From an uncultured Paracoccaceae bacterium (GTDB taxonomy: Bacteria > Pseudomonadota > Alphaproteobacteria > Rhodobacterales > Rhodobacteraceae), in contig CANLPZ010000002.1 of NCBI GenBank assembly GCA_947493145.1, forward strand, positions 1,015,364 to 1,079,363: a DNA stretch of 64,000 nt, written 5' to 3'. Position numbers and translations under genes: made by a program. Below the pieces are notes generated by a model. It saw only the letters and a program-made list of their open reading frames with translations, was not told where the DNA came from and made no database searches. Positions 60,255-64,000 of this stretch are shown one piece after another. Every line of letters starts with the position of its first letter. The stretch's first letter is position 1.

Positions 60255-61907
60255 GTGAACATGCAAACGAGCATAAACTTGAAAATTGACAACACAGCGA
60301 CTCCAGACTGGTGGCGCGGGGCGGTGATTTATCAAATCTACCCGCGCAGTTTTCAAGACAGCAATGGTGATGGGGTCGGGGATCTTGCAGGGATCGTTCA
60401 ACGCATTCCGTATATCGCGTCATTGGGGGTCGATGCGATTTGGATTTCGCCGTTTTTCAAATCCCCGATGAAAGATTTCGGATACGATATATCAGATTAC
60501 CGCGACATTGATCCGATGTTTGGGACATTGTCAGACTTTGACGATGTGATCGAAACCGCCCATGCACATGGTGTCCGGATCATGATCGATTTGGTCCTCA
60601 GCCATACAAGCGATCAACACGCGTGGTTTGGGGAAAGCAAGCTGAGCCGCGACAACGCGAAATCAGATTGGTATGTTTGGGCGGACCCCAAACCGGATGG
60701 AAACCCGCCCAACAATTGGTTGTCTATTTTTGGTGGCTCCGCATGGGAATGGCATGGTGGACGTGAACAATATTACCTTCACAATTTCCTAAAGTCGCAA
60801 CCGGATCTGAATTTCCACAATTTGGATGTCCAAGAGGCCCTGTTGGATGTTGCGCGGTTTTGGTTGGAACGCGGCGTTGATGGATTCCGTTTGGATACAA
60901 TCAATTTCTACATGCACGACGCAGAGCTGCGGGACAATCCGCCCTTGGCCGTGGAAAAACGCAATTCAACGATTGCGCCACAAGTGAACCCATATAATCA
61001 CCAAGAACATCTTTACGACAAAAACCAACCGGAAAATCTGACCTTTTTACGCAAACTACGTGCGGTTATGGAACCCTATGGCGCAGCCGCCGTGGGCGAG
61101 GTGGGCGACGCCCAGCGTGGGTTGGAAATCATGGGCGAATACACGGCCGGTGATGATTTGATGCACATGTGCTACGCGTTTGAGTTTTTGACCAACGACC
61201 AACCTTCGGCCGCATATGTAGCCAAAGTCATGGGGGACGTTGATGTGGTCGCCGCTGACGGTTGGCCGTGTTGGGCATTTTCAAACCATGATGTTGTCCG
61301 TCATCGCACCCGATGGAACGCAGATCGTGGCATGTTAAAAGTCATGTCGACGATGATGATGTGTTTGCGCGGGTCGGCGTGCATTTATCAGGGCGAGGAA
61401 CTGGGATTGGGGGAAGCCGATGTCGCGTATGAGGATTTACAAGACCCATATGGTATTCAGTTCTGGCCTGAATTCAAAGGGCGCGATGGGTGTCGCACGC
61501 CAATGGTTTGGCAGCAGTCGAACCAAAATGGTGGGTTCAGCGATGGTAAACCTTGGTTGCCGGTGCCACCTGAACATATGAGCCAAAACGTACAAGCCCA
61601 AGAGGATGATCCAGACGCTTTGTTGCACCATTACCGTGCGATTATCGCCCTGCGCCACGAATTTCCGGCCTTACAATCGGGGGCGCATTCTGGTGTGAAA
61701 GCTGAGGGCGACATTGTCTATTTCGAACGCTTTAACGATGAAGAGCGGCTGTTCTGCGCCTTTAACCTGTCAAATTCAGATCAAGAGCTGGCTTTGCCAA
61801 ACGGGCAATGGAGCGCGATTGGTGAATCCATTGGCAATATGGCCCAAATGCAGAACGGTAAATTAAAATTCGGACCATCGCAGATGTTCCTTGCAAAGGC
61901 AGACTGA
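60255..61907 (+). CDS. aglA: Alpha-glucosidase, GH13
   Basis: Cytoplasmic GH13 oligo-1,6-glucosidase/alpha-glucosidase type, 550 aa. WWRGAVIYQIYPRSFQDSNG and GVGDLAGI are typical starts; the catalytic nucleophile Asp is in DGFRLDTINFY (about residue 214), the acid/base Glu in AAVGEVGDA, and the transition-state Asp in FSNHDVVRH. The GTG at 60255 has AAGGAAG at suitable spacing; ATG 60261 is an alternative. It releases glucose from the imported alpha-glucosides for Glk. Confidence 0.94.
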   Translation: MNMQTSINLKIDNTATPDWWRGAVIYQIYPRSFQDSNGDGVGDLAGIVQRIPYIASLGVDAIWISPFFKSPMKDFGYDISDYRDIDPMFGTLSDFDDVIETAHAHGVRIMIDLVLSHTSDQHAWFGESKLSRDNAKSDWYVWADPKPDGNPPNNWLSIFGGSAWEWHGGREQYYLHNFLKSQPDLNFHNLDVQEALLDVARFWLERGVDGFRLDTINFYMHDAELRDNPPLAVEKRNSTIAPQVNPYNHQEHLYDKNQPENLTFLRKLRAVMEPYGAAAVGEVGDAQRGLEIMGEYTAGDDLMHMCYAFEFLTNDQPSAAYVAKVMGDVDVVAADGWPCWAFSNHDVVRHRTRWNADRGMLKVMSTMMMCLRGSACIYQGEELGLGEADVAYEDLQDPYGIQFWPEFKGRDGCRTPMVWQQSNQNGGFSDGKPWLPVPPEHMSQNVQAQEDDPDALLHHYRAIIALRHEFPALQSGAHSGVKAEGDIVYFERFNDEERLFCAFNLSNSDQELALPNGQWSAIGESIGNMAQMQNGKLKFGPSQMFLAKAD

Positions 61908-61918
61908 GGGGGGACCTT

Positions 61919-63010
61919 ATGGCCGACTTAAAACTTACAAATGTGGGCAAGACCTACGGTGGCACTGTTGAGGTGCTCAAAGATATCAATCTTGATATCA
62001 AACAAGGCGAATTGATTGTTTTTGTCGGACCGTCTGGATGTGGTAAATCCACATTGTTGCGCATGATTGCGGGTTTGGAACATATCACCAGCGGTGAATT
62101 GGAAATTGACGGTGATTTGGTCAATGATGTACCGCCAAGCCAACGCGGAATTGCGATGGTGTTCCAATCCTATGCGTTGTACCCGCATATGACCGTGCGC
62201 GAAAATATGCAATTTGCGCTAAAGCTGGCAAAAAAGACAAAAGACGAAATCAACGCAGCGGTTGAAAAGGCGGCAAAGATTTTGCAGCTGGATCAATATC
62301 TGGATCGCTTGCCCAAGGCTTTGTCCGGTGGGCAACGGCAACGGGTTGCGATTGGACGTGCGATTGTACGCGATCCAAAGGTCTATTTGTTCGATGAACC
62401 GCTGTCGAATTTGGATGCGGCATTGCGTGTTGCAACGCGCATCGAAATTGCACAGTTGAAAGAACAAATGCCCGAAAGCACGATGATCTATGTGACCCAT
62501 GATCAGGTTGAGGCGATGACCTTGGCCAGCCGGATTGTGGTTTTGGCAAACAAAGGCGTGGCGCAAGTTGGCTCGCCGCTTGAGCTGTATGAACGTCCGG
62601 AAAATGAATTCGTCGCTCAGTTCATTGGCTCGCCATCGATGAACCTGTTGTCGGGTGAAATCACCGAAACGGGCAAACAAACCACCGTCGCGCTTGATGG
62701 TGGCGGTGTTGCCGTGTCGGCGGTTCCAACCCAAGCCGCAGACAAAGGGCTGCGGGTCAACGTCGGTGTCCGACCCGAGGATTTTGTGGTGACAAAAACA
62801 AAGCCACTTTATACCGGCGAAGTGAAAATTACCGAAGCCTTGGGCGAGGTGACATTGGTGTATTTCCAACCAGAAACCGAAGGTGCGGACCCTGTGATCG
62901 GCAAACTGCCGGGCATCAACGAAGGATTGCGCGGATCAACCGTTAAGCTGACAGCTGCGCCAGAAAAGGTGCAATTGTTCCTGAACGGACAGTCGCTGTA
63001 TTATCGATAA
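61919..63010 (+). CDS. aglK: ABC transporter ATP-binding protein AglK (MsmK/UgpC type)
   Basis: Sugar-importer ATPase, 363 aa, of the MalK/UgpC class. Walker A GPSGCGKST (residues 37-45), Q-loop MVFQSYALYPHM, signature LSGGQRQRVAIGR, Walker B VYLFDEPLSNLD and switch His in YVTHDQ are complete; a C-terminal regulatory TOBE-type domain follows from about residue 240. It completes the aglEFGAK set and is followed by a terminator. Confidence 0.95.
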   Translation: MADLKLTNVGKTYGGTVEVLKDINLDIKQGELIVFVGPSGCGKSTLLRMIAGLEHITSGELEIDGDLVNDVPPSQRGIAMVFQSYALYPHMTVRENMQFALKLAKKTKDEINAAVEKAAKILQLDQYLDRLPKALSGGQRQRVAIGRAIVRDPKVYLFDEPLSNLDAALRVATRIEIAQLKEQMPESTMIYVTHDQVEAMTLASRIVVLANKGVAQVGSPLELYERPENEFVAQFIGSPSMNLLSGEITETGKQTTVALDGGGVAVSAVPTQAADKGLRVNVGVRPEDFVVTKTKPLYTGEVKITEALGEVTLVYFQPETEGADPVIGKLPGINEGLRGSTVKLTAAPEKVQLFLNGQSLYYR

Positions 63011-63037
63011 GACAATCAGACAGTTTGATCCAAAGGA

Positions 63038-63061
63038 AAAGCCCCGCAAACGCGGGGCTTT
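63038..63061. terminator. Bidirectional terminator between aglK and the TRAP gene
   Basis: AAAGCCCCGC-AAAC-GCGGGGCTTT is a perfect 10-bp stem. Flanking T/A runs are short (AAAA left, TTT right), so it can serve both the rightward agl operon and the leftward TRAP gene. Confidence 0.85.
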
Positions 63062-63105
63062 CCGACATTTTGGAGGTGGGCCGCCCACCGGTGTCACGCG
63101 CCGCG

Positions 63106-64000
63106 CTAAGCTTGCATCGGCAACCAGAGCACGATCATCGGGAAGGCCACCAAAAGCGCAATCGTGATCGCATCGGCGATGAAAAACGGTGTGACGCCTT
63201 TGAACACGTCTTGGACACTCAGATCATCGCGCACACCCGCAACAACGAAACAATTCAATCCAATGGGCGGCGTGATCAAACAGAACTCCGCCATTTTGAC
63301 CACCAAAATCCCGAACCAAATCGCACACATCGGACCTGACATGCCAAAGGTACTGTCCGCCGCAGAGACAAGTTCGCCACCGTTCAGGGCCATGACAGCC
63401 GGATAAACAACAGGAAGTGTCAGCAACAACATTCCAATGGCGTCCATGAACATCCCCAAAACCGCATAGGCAAGCAGGATCATGATCAGGGTCAACATCG
63501 GTGACTGTTCCAATGAGGTGATCCAATCTGAGAACGCACCAGGCAAGTCGGCAAAGCCCAAGAAACGGACGTAAATCAACACGCCCCAGATGATTGTGAA
63601 AATCATCACCGCAAGTTTTGCAGTTTCCAACAATGCAGATTTCAGTTCTTTCCAACGCATACCTTGGTAAAGCGCCATGAGGAAAACCACAAACGCGCCC
63701 AAGGCGCCACCTTCGGTTGGTGTGCCCCATGCGTCGCCGCCAAAGGGGTTGTAGATGAACAAAATGATGATCAACACAACGAATACGATTGGGAACGCCG
63801 GTGGTAATGCTTTCAGCCGTTCACCCCATGTGAACCCCCGAACAGGGGGGCCGAAATTGGGCATCGCTAAGGCCATAGCCACAATCAGCCCGCCGTAAAT
63901 CAATGCCGAAAATGCACCGGGAATGAATCCGGCCAACAACAGCATTCCGACGTCTTGTTCCACGATGATCGCATAGATCACAAGGATCGCAGAGGGGGGA
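63106..64000 (-). CDS. TRAP transporter large permease (DctM family), 5' end outside window
   Basis: C-terminal 298 residues of a DctM-type large membrane subunit of a TRAP transporter, which imports organic acids or related solutes with sodium. The frame runs off the right edge (reading PPSAILVIYAIIVEQDVG at the border), so the true start is missing. About seven membrane helices and the conserved MDAIGMLLLTLPVVYP and GLNCFVVAGV blocks are visible. The ligand and the small and binding-protein subunits are unknown. Confidence 0.9.
   Translation of the reverse strand, partial: PPSAILVIYAIIVEQDVGMLLLAGFIPGAFSALIYGGLIVAMALAMPNFGPPVRGFTWGERLKALPPAFPIVFVVLIIILFIYNPFGGDAWGTPTEGGALGAFVVFLMALYQGMRWKELKSALLETAKLAVMIFTIIWGVLIYVRFLGFADLPGAFSDWITSLEQSPMLTLIMILLAYAVLGMFMDAIGMLLLTLPVVYPAVMALNGGELVSAADSTFGMSGPMCAIWFGILVVKMAEFCLITPPIGLNCFVVAGVRDDLSVQDVFKGVTPFFIADAITIALLVAFPMIVLWLPMQA

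Noticed and set aside
63025-63406. Short plus-strand frames opposite the TRAP transporter gene
   Set aside because: They are shadows of the DctM gene and lack start signals.
1-64000. CRISPR arrays, prophage genes, intact insertion sequences, toxin-antitoxin pairs
   Set aside because: No direct-repeat arrays, structural phage genes or complete transposases were seen; the only mobile-element trace is the IS3 remnant.

Overview
The window is a chromosomal segment of a marine alphaproteobacterium of the Rhodobacterales, Roseobacter group. The evidence is gene content: a dmdA-acuI pair for dimethylsulfoniopropionate (DMSP), a trgA-trgB-cysK tellurite locus, a two-piece alphaproteobacterial tmRNA, an SspB of the alpha type, a split cobalamin-dependent methionine synthase, and a very long acidic/basic-tailed RNase E. 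The genus cannot be fixed from the sequence alone. Nearly all of the window is coding, and no intact insertion sequence, prophage or CRISPR array is visible.

Left part (1-5600): a carbohydrate-acid catabolic cluster (cupin fragment, HpaI-type aldolase, alpha/beta hydrolase, otnK, otnC, otnI) is followed by a decayed IS3-family transposase and a tRNA-Asn. It looks like the end of an island next to the 3' end of that tRNA. From 5650 to 25000 the content is mostly core: MBL hydrolase, orphan histidine kinase, MmyB-type XRE regulator, tRNA-CAT, purM-purN, rnd, sufE, a DUF1638/YbjQ group, the homocysteine-methyltransferase and corrinoid modules of methionine synthase, purC-purS-purQ, dctB-dctD (the regulator lacks the sigma-54 contact loop), and rne with a structured leader.

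Middle part (25000-36000): tusA, ccdA, a membrane hydrolase coupled to a cytochrome P450, a small hypothetical gene preceded by a CtrA box, fumC with two small overlapping genes, sspB, a chromate module (chrA plus rhodanese-ChrB), ssrA (tmRNA), and an orphan polyamine-type binding protein. From 36000 to 42900 lies a DMSP region. A FadR-type GntR repressor is divergent from a putative operon DUF2182-DUF1326-DinB-dmdA-acuI, which is followed by a BCCT transporter. The divergent control region carries an 18-bp inverted repeat made of two GntR-type operators. This is the most interesting candidate system in the window: DmdA demethylates DMSP, AcuI removes acryloyl-CoA, the BCCT carrier probably imports the substrate, and the three unstudied proteins ahead of dmdA may handle metals or thiols.

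Right part (43000-64000): photolyase and cyclopropane-fatty-acid synthase behind a likely sigma-E/ChrR-type promoter, trgA-trgB-cysK-mscS-alaX as an overlapping run, tRNA-Ser, kynU, and a complete glucoside utilisation locus. In that locus glk, bglA and aglR are leftward, and aglE, aglF, aglG, aglA and aglK are rightward, with LacI-type operators between them. A TRAP transporter large subunit is cut by the right edge. Start codons were chosen from ribosome-binding sites, overlaps and family N-termini. Promoter, operator and RNA-structure calls are pattern matches by eye.
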